32,005 bases of DNA from assembly GCA_947501025.1 (NCBI GenBank), contig CANMUM010000022.1:1-32005 (forward strand). The letters are read 5' to 3'. The notes under the pieces were generated by a model. It was not told the origin of the DNA. It saw only the letters and a program-made list of their open reading frames with translations, and did not search any database. Position numbers and translations under genes: made by a program. This stretch comes from an uncultured Paracoccaceae bacterium. Lineage in GTDB: Bacteria; Pseudomonadota; Alphaproteobacteria; Rhodobacterales; Rhodobacteraceae. This document shows, one piece after another, positions 7,711 through 14,597 of this stretch. The number at the start of each line of letters is the position of its first letter. Position 1 is the first letter of the stretch.

Positions 7711-7758
7711 TTTATTGTAGTTACAATTTGATTGACATCTAGCTTTATTGTAGTTACA
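7711..7758. promoter_or_regulatory. Candidate operator repeats of brnTA module 2
   Basis: The 15-base sequence TTTATTGTAGTTACA occurs exactly twice, at 7711-7725 and 7744-7758, 33 bases (about three helical turns) apart. The core TGTAGTTACA is a near palindrome (TGTA-N2-TACA). One copy overlaps the -10 element, as expected for autorepression by the BrnA antitoxin. Module 1 lacks this repeat. Confidence 0.5.
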
Positions 7759-7760
7759 TT
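7732..7760 (+). promoter_or_regulatory. Promoter of brnTA module 2
   Basis: TTGACA (7732-7737), a 17-base spacer, then TACATT (7755-7760), six bases before the brnT ATG. As in module 1, transcription should begin at or next to the start codon, so translation is probably leaderless. Confidence 0.7.
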
Positions 7761-7766
7761 ATAGTT

Positions 7767-8045
7767 ATGAAATATGAATGGAACGAAACTAAATATCAGC
7801 GAAATATTAAGGTGCATGGCGTTTCTTTTAGCCTTGCTTCTCAATTCGACTGGTCGAAATGCGTTGAATTTCTTGATGATAGAGCCGACTATGGAGAGAC
7901 CCGTATAATCGCACTTGGTGTCATTGATTTGCGTGTTTACGTATGTGTTTACACGGACCGATTGTCTATCCGTCGTATTATTAGCCTTCGTAAAGCAAAC
8001 AAGAGAGAAACCCTTAAATTTTTGGAGCTTAGCAATGAAAGATAA
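7767..8045 (+). CDS. brnT: BrnT-family ribonuclease toxin (module 2)
   Basis: 92 residues, a second, clearly diverged BrnT (mRNA-cutting toxin). It shares the start MKYEWNETK, the ETRIIALGVID core and the ending IRRIISLRKANKRE with the first copy, but much of the rest differs. The two modules are therefore related separate acquisitions or an old duplication, not a recent copy. It overlaps brnA by 11 bases and is encoded against the surrounding minus-strand operon. The basic active-site residues in the C-terminal segment are present. Confidence 0.88.
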   Translation: MKYEWNETKYQRNIKVHGVSFSLASQFDWSKCVEFLDDRADYGETRIIALGVIDLRVYVCVYTDRLSIRRIISLRKANKRETLKFLELSNER

Positions 8046-8292
8046 AATCCATATCCCCTCAGAAAGTGAAGATGCTGAGATCACCTCAGTAGCCAATAAT
8101 GACCCTGATAGCCCTACGCTTTCAGAAGCCGACTTTACGCGCATGAAGCGTGTTCGTGGAGCGCAGGTTAAGCCCACAAAGAAGCAAGTCACACTACGCC
8201 TTAACACAGCAATCATTGATAAGTTAAAAGAAGATGGCGCAGGCTGGCAAACACGATTGAATGACATCCTTGAAAGCGCGCTGAAGGTGTAA
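8035..8292 (+). CDS. brnA: BrnA-family antitoxin (module 2)
   Basis: 85 residues. The N-terminal half is acidic and probably holds the toxin; the C-terminal half (KKQVTLRLNTAIIDKLKEDG, then WQTRLNDILESAL) is a ribbon-helix-helix DNA-binding unit. The sequence ending GWQTRLNDILESALKV is typical of BrnA/CopG-type antitoxins. The ATG at 8035 overlaps brnT by 11 bases, as in module 1. The stop lies four bases from the end of the minus-strand nuclease gene. Confidence 0.85.
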   Translation: MKDKIHIPSESEDAEITSVANNDPDSPTLSEADFTRMKRVRGAQVKPTKKQVTLRLNTAIIDKLKEDGAGWQTRLNDILESALKV

Positions 8293-8296
8293 GTGT

Positions 8297-8608
8297 TCAT
8301 ATGTTCACCCCTTCTATTTGAGCGCGTGAGCGGCCACCCTTGATAAACACAGCATCCGCTATCGCGTCCTCTACGCTATTGATGATTTTATAATTGCCCT
8401 TCCAAGTTTCTCTGAATTTGACTTGTGAGGGCGTTAGTCTGCCCTGCTTGCCGTTTTTAACTTCGCGAAGGTATGAAACATCGCCCCACCCGATTATGAG
8501 ATCGCATGGTGTATCGATTGTCTCGACAGAAAGACCGTGAGCGCGATAAGCAGATATGATTGCAGCTTCGTTTGCGTCACGCTTTTTTGCAAAACGATTA
8601 ATGCTCAT
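8297..8608 (-). CDS. VRR-NUC-like phage nuclease
   Basis: 103 residues from the ATG at 8608, whose ATGA overlaps the upstream stop; a longer frame to 8665 would read back through the zinc-ribbon gene. The core has the PD-(D/E)xK layout: E near the start (ANEAAIISAYRAHG), then DLIIGWGD, then the E-x-K strand REVKNGKQGRLTPSQVKF. This is typical of phage VRR-NUC nucleases, which resolve branched DNA in replication or recombination. The catalytic residues are visible and the length is normal for a stand-alone domain. Confidence 0.75.
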   Translation of the reverse strand: MSINRFAKKRDANEAAIISAYRAHGLSVETIDTPCDLIIGWGDVSYLREVKNGKQGRLTPSQVKFRETWKGNYKIINSVEDAIADAVFIKGGRSRAQIEGVNI

Positions 8609-8841
8609 TTTTGACACCCCATATGAAAAACATGACCCAAACCATCTTTTTCGCAAGCATTGCAAATGCCGTCACAGGTGTATTGGTGCTTGCCTCGACT
8701 TGAGTTTTTTGGCCACACTCCGTGAAAAGATTCAGCAATGCCACGAGATGTAAAATTCACATAAATTGTGGCCGTAAATTTTGACTGGTTTTTACAATAT
8801 CCACATTGGAATTTAAGGTTTGCAAGATCATCAATTTTCAT
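8605..8841 (-). CDS. Small zinc-ribbon phage protein
   Basis: 78 residues with CGYC near residue 13 and a second cluster CDGICNAC near 55-62, consistent with a four-cysteine zinc ribbon. Between them is a beta-rich stretch (FTATIYVNFTSRGIAESF). ATGA overlaps link it to both neighbours. No family is assigned; nucleic-acid or protein binding is the likely job. Confidence 0.6.
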   Translation of the reverse strand: MKIDDLANLKFQCGYCKNQSKFTATIYVNFTSRGIAESFHGVWPKNSSRGKHQYTCDGICNACEKDGLGHVFHMGCQK

Positions 8842-9053
8842 TGCTCAACGCCCCGCTTCTCAAGCTTCTCAGCTATGCGATCCGCTAATGTGCGGCCGTC
8901 TAGTTGCTTTGACCAATCATTCGCACGCCAATATTTAAGTTTGTCATATATATGCTCACTGGCCTTATGTTGGCTTTTGAGTTTTTCGGCCTTCTCAAGT
9001 TGAAGCTCTTGCCATGTTTTGCGGCCGAGAAATCTGTTGAATAGCTTTCTCAT
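8838..9053 (-). CDS. Small basic helical phage protein, unknown
   Basis: 71 residues, mostly helical and strongly charged (RKTWQELQLEKAEKLKSQH, then LADRIAEKLEKRG). It starts at 9053 behind GGCGGA and overlaps the next gene by four bases. The family is not recognised; a coiled coil is plausible. Confidence 0.5.
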   Translation of the reverse strand: MRKLFNRFLGRKTWQELQLEKAEKLKSQHKASEHIYDKLKYWRANDWSKQLDGRTLADRIAEKLEKRGVEQ

Positions 9054-9054
9054 A

Positions 9055-9222
9055 TCAATTCCGCCTTTCCAGATAAATTTCTAAAACAAGCATCCAAATT
9101 GATACGGCAATACAATAAGTCGCAATTCCCACATCAAACCAATCTCCAGTAAATGGCGAGATAATCCCCGACAAAGATACTAAGAAAACTATTATAACTG
9201 CCAATGTAGCGCATATATTCAT
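9055..9222 (-). CDS. Small membrane protein with two transmembrane helices
   Basis: 55 residues. Two hydrophobic helices are clear: residues 2-21 (ATLAVIIVFLVSLSGII) and about 31-49 (VGIATYCIAVSIWMLVLEI), joined by a short turn (SPFTGDWFD). The start at 9222 has AGGGGC upstream, and the stop lies two bases from the next start, so it belongs to the operon. The hairpin layout resembles small phage membrane proteins, including some holins, but no lysis genes are nearby. The 190 bases upstream show no clear promoter. Confidence 0.55.
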   Translation of the reverse strand: MNICATLAVIIVFLVSLSGIISPFTGDWFDVGIATYCIAVSIWMLVLEIYLERRN

Positions 9223-9367
9223 ATCAAGCCCCTAAAAATGCGGGAGTGATTAGCCCCCAGTTTGAGCAGTTAAATCTAAACCAATCACGATCTAGCGTAG
9301 TGAAGAACCTATAAGGCGCTTCGAATGATAGCTGCGAGCTTAGGGGTATGGGAAACACAGCTATCAA

Positions 9368-9395
9368 TCAAAAAGCCCCAGCCCGAAGGCTAGGA
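9368..9395 (-). terminator. Rho-independent terminator after the DUF2829 gene
   Basis: On the minus strand, CCTAGCC-TTCG-GGCTGGG forms a 7-bp stem with a stable UUCG-type loop, followed by CTTTTTG. It lies 16 bases beyond the DUF2829 stop. Confidence 0.8.
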
Positions 9396-9410
9396 TTATG
9401 TGTTGATAAA

Positions 9411-9647
9411 TTACTCAACAATCTGCCAATCGTTTGCGAGCATGTCGGCTTGCGAGGCAATCCATGGCACGAGTTCATTGTCAGCCGTCTTCATAAAGAT
9501 ATACGGCAGAGTCATTTTGCTGGTGTCGGTAGGCGTTTGCTGCTCAATATACATGCCCTTTCCGTTCCATCCATCACGCTGAACGCGGTCTCCATTTTTA
9601 AGTGCGTTTAGAGCTTGACTAAAGCTCAAGTTTTCAAGTGGTTCCAT
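9411..9647 (-). CDS. DUF2829 protein; candidate Tad2-like anti-Thoeris protein
   Basis: 78 residues matching DUF2829 along its whole length: SFSQALNALKNGDRVQRDGW-NGKG-MYIE at the start, then LPYIFMKTADNELVPW and the ending SQADMLANDWQIVE. Tad2, which inhibits the Thoeris defence system by trapping its cyclic ADP-ribose-type signal, is a DUF2829 protein. An anti-defence role is therefore plausible, though not every family member need share it. AAAGGA precedes the start. Strong terminators lie both upstream (9668) and downstream (9368), so it appears to be an independent unit between the immunity region and the replication operon. Confidence 0.8.
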   Translation of the reverse strand: MEPLENLSFSQALNALKNGDRVQRDGWNGKGMYIEQQTPTDTSKMTLPYIFMKTADNELVPWIASQADMLANDWQIVE

Positions 9648-9667
9648 TTTTCTTATCCTTTCGGGTT

Positions 9668-9693
9668 AAAAGCCCACGCCCGAAGGCATGGGG
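9668..9693 (-). terminator. Rho-independent terminator of the Cro operon
   Basis: On the minus strand, CCCATGCC-TTCG-GGCGTGGG forms an 8-bp stem with a TTCG loop, then CTTTTAA. It ends the short Cro-side transcript about 95 bases after the 9787 gene. Its sequence resembles the terminator at 9368. Confidence 0.8.
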
Positions 9694-9698
9694 AGTTA

Positions 9699-9744
9699 TG
9701 ACAAGCGCATGAATAAACATCACCAAACCGCGTAACGCTTGTCA
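9699..9744. promoter_or_regulatory. Inverted repeat upstream of the DUF2829 gene
   Basis: TGACAAGCG (9699-9707) and its exact reverse complement CGCTTGTCA (9736-9744) are separated by 28 bases. The position, beyond the terminator and before the DUF2829 gene, suits an operator or upstream control site. No promoter could be fixed with confidence. Confidence 0.35.
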
Positions 9745-9786
9745 GTATAGGGAGGAAAACAGTGCGGTTGGTATTCGTTGAGAGGG

Positions 9787-10248
9787 TCATCTAGACACCC
9801 CGCTAATTCCAGCTTCGGCTAGAAGATCAAACTCTGGGTAGTGGGCTTTGAGCGCGTCAGATGTTCGAACCATGTTCATGCTGAAAATAGTGAACACCTC
9901 AACAAACAATAGCCAAGCGTACCCACATCTACGAGAATGAGCTTCCTCTCTTCTAGCCAATCGGATTGCCTCGTCACTTGCGCCACAAAGCTCTGCCAGC
10001 TCAATATTTTGCTGAGCGGGACTTGTGTACACAATTTGCTCAAACTGTGGATGAAACTTAAAACTCTCTGGGTATTTTTCCTGAATAAAAATGTCCGCTC
10101 GCATGGGAGCTAAAATACTCGCGTAAAAATCCATACGCATTTTCAAGGGCGCACGTTCAAGAATTTTCTTAATGCTACGCAACCTTACCAAAGACACTTG
10201 GTCAATTTGCGTGTTATCCCTGTATTCAGAAAGGAGAGCACTCATCAT
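9787..10248 (-). CDS. Phage early protein of unknown function
   Basis: 153 residues, translationally coupled to the Cro-like gene by a 4-base ATGA overlap. It is mostly helical (LRSIKKILERAPLKMRMDFYASIL; IELAELCGASDEAIRLARREEAH) with a hydrophobic segment YAWLLFVEVFTIFSMNMV near residue 110 that might touch the membrane. No family is recognised. A gene in this place, right after cro, is often an early regulator or host-takeover factor. Confidence 0.55.
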   Translation of the reverse strand: MMSALLSEYRDNTQIDQVSLVRLRSIKKILERAPLKMRMDFYASILAPMRADIFIQEKYPESFKFHPQFEQIVYTSPAQQNIELAELCGASDEAIRLARREEAHSRRCGYAWLLFVEVFTIFSMNMVRTSDALKAHYPEFDLLAEAGISGVSR

Positions 10249-10448
10249 GAACGCTCACTAATAGAATTCTCTAACATATAAGCCCTAACCTTATCTATAG
10301 TTTTTGCTGTGGGTGATATTTCGGAGCGCATAACGCGATGGATATAAGCCTTATCGTTTACGGCATTGAGGCCAAGCCGCGTTGCAGTTTCTCCCGTGGA
10401 AGCAAGCCACTCCTTAATTTCATTTTTAAATGGGTCAATAAATGTCAT
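10245..10448 (-). CDS. Cro-like helix-turn-helix regulator
   Basis: 67 residues from the ATG at 10448; an upstream ATG at 10472 lies inside the operator and promoter. EIKEWLASTGETATRLGLNAVNDKAYIHRVMRSE is a compact helix-turn-helix, and the tail (SPTAKTIDKVRAYMLENS) is like the third helix of small XRE/Cro proteins. It is transcribed divergently from the CI-like gene, from a consensus promoter overlapping shared operators. It probably favours lytic growth by shutting off the repressor. Confidence 0.7.
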   Translation of the reverse strand: MTFIDPFKNEIKEWLASTGETATRLGLNAVNDKAYIHRVMRSEISPTAKTIDKVRAYMLENSISERS

Positions 10449-10454
10449 GAACAC

Positions 10455-10495
10455 AAAGTAGGATATAACCAACTATATGTCAATTGGTTTTAACC
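10455..10495. promoter_or_regulatory. Cro promoter and CI/Cro operators
   Basis: On the minus strand, TTGACA (10483-10478), a 17-base spacer and TACTTT (10460-10455) form a good promoter for the Cro-like gene. It is bracketed by two opposed half-sites: GGATATAACCAA (10461-10472), inside the spacer, and TTGGTTTTAACC (10484-10495), directly behind the -35. The same half-site type recurs at 16078-16119, so one phage repressor probably binds both regions. Confidence 0.75.
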
Positions 10496-10533
10496 TATTT
10501 GATCAATCTCTTGAAAGATCGGATAATAAGCAA

Positions 10534-10872
10534 ATGAAAAATTATGATAAAAAAGATATAGAGCGGGCAGAATATCTCAAGCGCATCCTATCAGAAATGG
10601 GAATTGAATGGACTCCCCTCTCTTTGCGCATCGGCACCAACAGAACTCTTATACGTGATATTATCACTCGAAAGACAAAGAGCCCTAAAGTTTCAACTTG
10701 GGAATCGATTGCAATTGAGTTGGGCCTACCTGTAGAGGAGCTTATATTCTGCAAGAAGCAAACTCACGAACAAATTAACCAAGCACTGGCTGCTGATGCC
10801 TCTAAACTTTCTCCCGAAGATCGCGACGCGATTCATCGTCAGATAAAAGCCTTAGTTGGCGGCAACGATTGA
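10534..10872 (+). CDS. CI-like phage repressor (HTH)
   Basis: 112 residues from the ATG at 10534. The frame also has an ATG at 10477, but that lies on the operator and the opposing -35, so the later start is more likely. The helix-turn-helix spans about residues 8-55 (ERAEYLKRILSEMGIEWTPLSLRIGTN, then RDIITRKTKSPKVSTWESIA). A short helical tail (SPEDRDAIHRQIKALVGG) may dimerise it. There is no LexA/CI peptidase domain, so RecA-driven self-cleavage is not expected. Induction might instead use the ImmA peptidase gene at 14598. Confidence 0.7.
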   Translation: MKNYDKKDIERAEYLKRILSEMGIEWTPLSLRIGTNRTLIRDIITRKTKSPKVSTWESIAIELGLPVEELIFCKKQTHEQINQALAADASKLSPEDRDAIHRQIKALVGGND

Positions 10873-11034
10873 GGATAGTTATTTTATCGCGCAAGTTTAA
10901 TTTATTAAAATCACTCTCCAACGTATTCCCGCTTTTTTCTTGAACTAAGTTTTTCTTTAAATCATCCATCCCGAATCTCTCTCTTTAGTATTTTCGATAT
11001 TGGATGAAATATCCCACAAAACCAGCTATGGGTC

Positions 11035-11070
11035 ACGAAATGGAACGAAACCAAACGAAATGGAACGAAA
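11035..11070. repeat. Four CGAAA units at exact 10-base spacing
   Basis: CGAAA begins at 11036, 11046, 11056 and 11066. Within this, the 16-base ACGAAATGGAACGAAA occurs twice (11035-11050 and 11055-11070). One-turn spacing puts every unit on the same face of the helix, as in iterons or arrays bound by an oligomer. Directly to the right, 11071-11150 is very rich in A and T. The 267-base gap (10873-11139) contains no credible gene. Confidence 0.75.
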
Positions 11071-11139
11071 TTGTTTTTCTTAACTGCTTGTTAATAATGC
11101 ATATTTTTTTAATAAATTATAAATTTAAAACGCTCTTTA

Positions 11140-12078
11140 TTATTTATAATCATTGAGAAACGTACATATATTGGAAATAACATTATATTGGATATGATTG
11201 ACCTCAGATAGTAGGTCGTGCTTCCCGCCTTCAATCCTTTGAATCTTACCACGTTGCCAAGAATTCATTCTGTTTATTATTGATTTTGTATCAATATCAT
11301 TATCTGCACTGCCGTAGAATGCAATACATGGAATATCTGGTGAACTTAACTGCGATAAATCCTTACATTCTTTGAGGCCTTCATATAGCCAACCAGTGCT
11401 TGGCCCTCCCAACTGGAGTTCAGGATGTTTTTGAAGTTGATTACTCCAATATTTATAAAAGCCTTTATCCGAAGTTAGCGTGTTATTTCCAAATTGCGTA
11501 TTAACAACATAATTTTTCTCGTCAAAACTTGGTGTAAATACATGGCCCTTGCCAATCTTCACATAGGCCCAAGTTAAAGACCATGCCAATAGTCGTAAGC
11601 TTTTGGACATGTTGATTCCCCACATTGGAGAGACGAAAGCGCACGCATTGATATTTAATCCATTAGATATAGCCCGCAATCCAATAGTGGCACCAAGTGA
11701 ATTTCCAACCAAGTACCATGGCTTTGGCATATTACGTTTTCGCGCCTCTTCCATCATTGCCGCCAAGTCGCTTTGGTAATGCTCAAAACGATCAACATGG
11801 CATACCTGCTGGTTTTCAGTCAATCGATCAGATAGGCCATGACCACGCCAATCAATTGCTACGCTGGCAAAGCCACGCTTACGAAACTCTTTAACAATAC
11901 GACCGTATCGCTCTATATATCCCGTCCGCCCAGGCAAGATAAGAATAGTCCCATTGTTAACATCATCGCCAACCCACGATCCTATACGAACACGAATATT
12001 ATCATCCGTCTGCACAAAGCTAGCAAATGCTTGTTGCGGCCATTCAGCGACATCGGTAAGTAAAACATTCTTATTCAT
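11140..12078 (-). CDS. Alpha/beta hydrolase, RcgR-like (putative lactone hydrolase)
   Basis: 312 residues with a complete hydrolase fold: LILPGRTGYIERYG and VAIDWRGHGLSDR near the start, nucleophile motif GNSLGA with S127, an acid in YGSADNDID (D259 or D261), and H287 in GGKHDLL. It belongs to the lysophospholipase/Hydrolase_4 branch. Paired with the RcgA-like membrane protein next door (8-base overlap), it resembles what databases call the RcgR family of putative quorum-lactone hydrolases; I take that name from memory. The substrate is unknown. It lies in the immunity region, so it is probably expressed from the lysogen. Confidence 0.75.
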   Translation of the reverse strand: MNKNVLLTDVAEWPQQAFASFVQTDDNIRVRIGSWVGDDVNNGTILILPGRTGYIERYGRIVKEFRKRGFASVAIDWRGHGLSDRLTENQQVCHVDRFEHYQSDLAAMMEEARKRNMPKPWYLVGNSLGATIGLRAISNGLNINACAFVSPMWGINMSKSLRLLAWSLTWAYVKIGKGHVFTPSFDEKNYVVNTQFGNNTLTSDKGFYKYWSNQLQKHPELQLGGPSTGWLYEGLKECKDLSQLSSPDIPCIAFYGSADNDIDTKSIINRMNSWQRGKIQRIEGGKHDLLSEVNHIQYNVISNICTFLNDYK

Positions 12079-13579
12079 GAAGATTTCCTAACTGTGGATT
12101 ATAAAGACCATAAATTGATATAGCTACGCAAAAAGATAAAATAATCGAAAAGCCACTATACTGCCCTGCCGTCAGCAAATTTATAGATAAAATAATGATA
12201 ACAAAACTCATCTTAATAGATGAATTATTTATATTTTTTCTATCTATTCTAAATACAGAACTCTGGACTTTAACCGCACTAAAAAGAAAGACCGCACAAA
12301 TCACAAATAGCATAAAAAAAGAGTGCAACTGCGAAGCCGTTTTTGTTCTTAGCCATTCGTTCCCAAAATCTGCCCAGCCTAAAAAATGTTGAAAATCTAC
12401 AGCCAGCCAAACGAAAATATTTTCTGCATTCGAGGATAAATACACACCCTGAACTTTCACACAAAGCGCAAATAATAATCCTAATATAGAACACCTAAAT
12501 ACGCCATTTAGTATCTTAATCCCCGCCGAATTTATGATTTCTCTAAACTCATTTTTATTTTGGCTTTTTTTGATAAGTGAGAGATCTTCGAAATCGCTAA
12601 TAATAATTACTAGAAATAATTGTGAAACTAAGAAAATAAATACGTACCACGCGGTAGTAATAAAACCAAACATTGACCCAATGAGAGATTCTTTCGCAGA
12701 TATTAAATCAGGACGCACCAATGAAACTAAATTTCTGTCTATTTGAAAATTACCCAACTCGCCTTCTGAATAAACACGTAGATATAATCCCCACCATTGA
12801 AATGCAAAAATAAATCCAAAACAAACAACGAAAATTAGCCAAAATAATGTTGAAAAAGTATAAATCTTCTTAAACCAACCCACTATGCCTTCTGGTGAAA
12901 GCTCACCCCGTACAACATATGCCCAATATGTTATCATGTGGCTAGTAATAAAAATGTAAGCTGGAAGGATGAAAGCAGGTAGGATCGTCCATGTAGGCGC
13001 CCACAAAAAACCTACTTGTTTATCTAAGCCATTGATTGGGCTATATACAATGTGTCCCAGACCCAAAATTATATTCAGCAAAGCATATGCAGCAAAAGCA
13101 GTCCATGTAAAAACCACTAGGTGAAAGCCCCCGCCTTTATGAAATAACATTCCAAGTTTTCTAGCGAGATTGCTTGAGCTCCTATCACTCACATGCAATA
13201 AATTGTTATTTATATCCCTGATAGCCCTTCTCTCTTCCCTTAACCGCCTACTTGCCTTTAGCATAACTACTTGCCACTCGCTAGTAGCCTTGAGATCTCC
13301 ACAGCCAAATATTTTTGCTAATATTGCAATGTTCTCATCGCTAATCCCTTTGTTATTGTCTTGAAACCAATGTTGAACAGTACGTAAATCAATACTCGCT
13401 TCATCAATAGTTATTTCTGAAATATATTGAGCAAGCGCATCAGGCGTCCAAACTCCTTGAGCTAAGCCCGAACCATCAACTTTACGCCCCGCACCAGCTG
13501 AGGTTAAAAATTTAAAAAGCTCTTTGATATTCATATCTTGCTGCTGGGGTTCTACAAAATATTTTCCGTTTTTAATCAA
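12071..13579 (-). CDS. RcgA-like multi-pass membrane protein with N-terminal DNA-binding-like domain
   Basis: 502 residues from a TTG with AAAGGA upstream; an internal ATG at 13534 is an alternative start. Residues 40-120 carry a conserved block (WTPDALAQYISEITIDE, then LRTVQHWFQDNNKGISDENI and LAKIFGCGDLKATSEWQ) that looks like a helix-turn-helix regulator. About eight or nine hydrophobic segments follow. The combination matches my memory of the RcgA family of putative transporters in alphaproteobacteria, paired with the hydrolase RcgR. A regulator-like domain on a membrane protein suggests signal sensing or export. Finding it as prophage cargo is uncommon. Confidence 0.65.
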   Translation of the reverse strand: MIKNGKYFVEPQQQDMNIKELFKFLTSAGAGRKVDGSGLAQGVWTPDALAQYISEITIDEASIDLRTVQHWFQDNNKGISDENIAILAKIFGCGDLKATSEWQVVMLKASRRLREERRAIRDINNNLLHVSDRSSSNLARKLGMLFHKGGGFHLVVFTWTAFAAYALLNIILGLGHIVYSPINGLDKQVGFLWAPTWTILPAFILPAYIFITSHMITYWAYVVRGELSPEGIVGWFKKIYTFSTLFWLIFVVCFGFIFAFQWWGLYLRVYSEGELGNFQIDRNLVSLVRPDLISAKESLIGSMFGFITTAWYVFIFLVSQLFLVIIISDFEDLSLIKKSQNKNEFREIINSAGIKILNGVFRCSILGLLFALCVKVQGVYLSSNAENIFVWLAVDFQHFLGWADFGNEWLRTKTASQLHSFFMLFVICAVFLFSAVKVQSSVFRIDRKNINNSSIKMSFVIIILSINLLTAGQYSGFSIILSFCVAISIYGLYNPQLGNLHE

Positions 13580-13966
13580 AGCTTGCGTCCTTTCTGAATC
13601 GGCTCGCCGCCAATATAATCTCTAGAAACTAGAGACAAGACAACAATCTGTGAACGAAGCCTTTACAAGGAGGATTGCTTTACGGGGGATAATATATCCG
13701 TTTAATCATTTGAACGATAAAGGAGCGGCAATAAATACAGTTGATAAAAGAACAGAATTATTGGGCTTCTATATACTTAACTAGCCGTTAGGGTAACAGA
13801 AAAGCCCCACTAGGGGCGCTCTTTGGTTTATCAGTTTTCGTATACAGATATTACTAAATCTGCTGCAAGAAGGGTATTTAAATCGAGTTACTGATAGAAT
13901 TTGAATATTTTATGTTGATTTTACAAAAAATATATGCCATTTCTACTTCAATTTAAGGAGGAGTGT
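13580..13966. other. Intergenic region with a candidate terminator
   Basis: These 387 bases lie between two divergent genes. The clearest element is GCCCC-ACTA-GGGGC (13805-13818); read on the minus strand it is followed by TTTTCTGTT and so could stop antisense transcription towards the rcgA-like gene. A GTG-started frame of 44 codons from about 13652 lacks support. The last 60 bases before 13967 are AT-rich and probably hold the promoter of the next gene. Confidence 0.5.
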
Positions 13967-14593
13967 ATGATGCAATATTTAGAATCGGATGTTAAATCCA
14001 CCCTTGAGCCATTTAATAGCTTTATAGTCGACGCTATTCAGTCAGGCTTTTCTGATTGGTTAGAAGTTAAGTCTTGTATGGAACACAAAGGGCTATCTCC
14101 CTTTATTTATTCCCGAACTCGATCAAACATAATCTTTGATTGTGTTGCGAAGCACGCGATTTCTAATTTTTTGGAACTTGAGGATGACGGCGCAAAAACC
14201 AAGGTAGAGTCACAAACAGTTAAGTTTCTTTTTAAAGATGTTGTCGTTGCTAGGTTTAAAAAAGGCAATGCTGAGCATCTTGGCATGAATATTCCGACCC
14301 AACAAAACATGGCTTTCTGCAGTCCCCAAGCTATACTTGAGGGGTTCCCTCCAGAAGCAGCGACAGTTGATATTACTTGGGAATTATCTGAGTGTGAGGA
14401 CTCGGTGGAGAAAATTTATGTTGCGGCGCGGGATAACAAAATGCAACTTTGGTGTTATGAAATCGGCATTGAACAAAGCAATACAGTTGTATACAAATTG
14501 CCGCAAAACGAACCAGATTCGAACTTCAACCAAATATCAAATTCAGGTCTAGTTTCTCCAAAGAAACGCACTTCCGAAGAATCTAAGGGCTAA
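13967..14593 (+). CDS. Conserved hypothetical partner of XRE-ImmA protein
   Basis: 208 residues from tandem ATG codons at 13967 behind a perfect AAGGAGG; an upstream ATG at 13934 lacks a ribosome site. I recall similar proteins of unknown function next to HTH-peptidase genes. Recognisable blocks are SGFSDWLEVKSCM, RTRSNIIFDCVAKHAI, TVKFLFKDVVVARFKKGN and IYVAARDNKMQLWCYEIG. The fold seems mixed alpha/beta, without signal or membrane segments. Only four bases separate it from the XRE-ImmA gene, so they form a two-gene unit, probably toxin-antitoxin-like or a defence pair. Confidence 0.6.
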   Translation: MMQYLESDVKSTLEPFNSFIVDAIQSGFSDWLEVKSCMEHKGLSPFIYSRTRSNIIFDCVAKHAISNFLELEDDGAKTKVESQTVKFLFKDVVVARFKKGNAEHLGMNIPTQQNMAFCSPQAILEGFPPEAATVDITWELSECEDSVEKIYVAARDNKMQLWCYEIGIEQSNTVVYKLPQNEPDSNFNQISNSGLVSPKKRTSEESKG

Positions 14594-14597
14594 AATA

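Larger units (their letters stand above)
7689..8300 (-). other. Open antisense frame through brnTA module 2
   Basis: On the operon strand, an ATG at 8300 overlaps the stop of the nuclease gene (ATGA) and opens 203 codons without a stop through the second BrnT/BrnA module. The final TGA overlaps the zinc-protein ATG. The phase relative to brnT and brnA is the same as at module 1. The sequence looks like a non-functional reverse translation, so passage of ribosomes and preservation of coupling are likelier roles than a real protein. Confidence 0.4.

Noticed and set aside
11035-11070. CRISPR array
   Set aside because: The repeats are too short and too close, with no spacers; no cas gene is present anywhere in the window.
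13652-13786. GTG-started frame of about 44 codons in the 13580-13966 gap
   Set aside because: No proper ribosome site before the GTG and no family resemblance.
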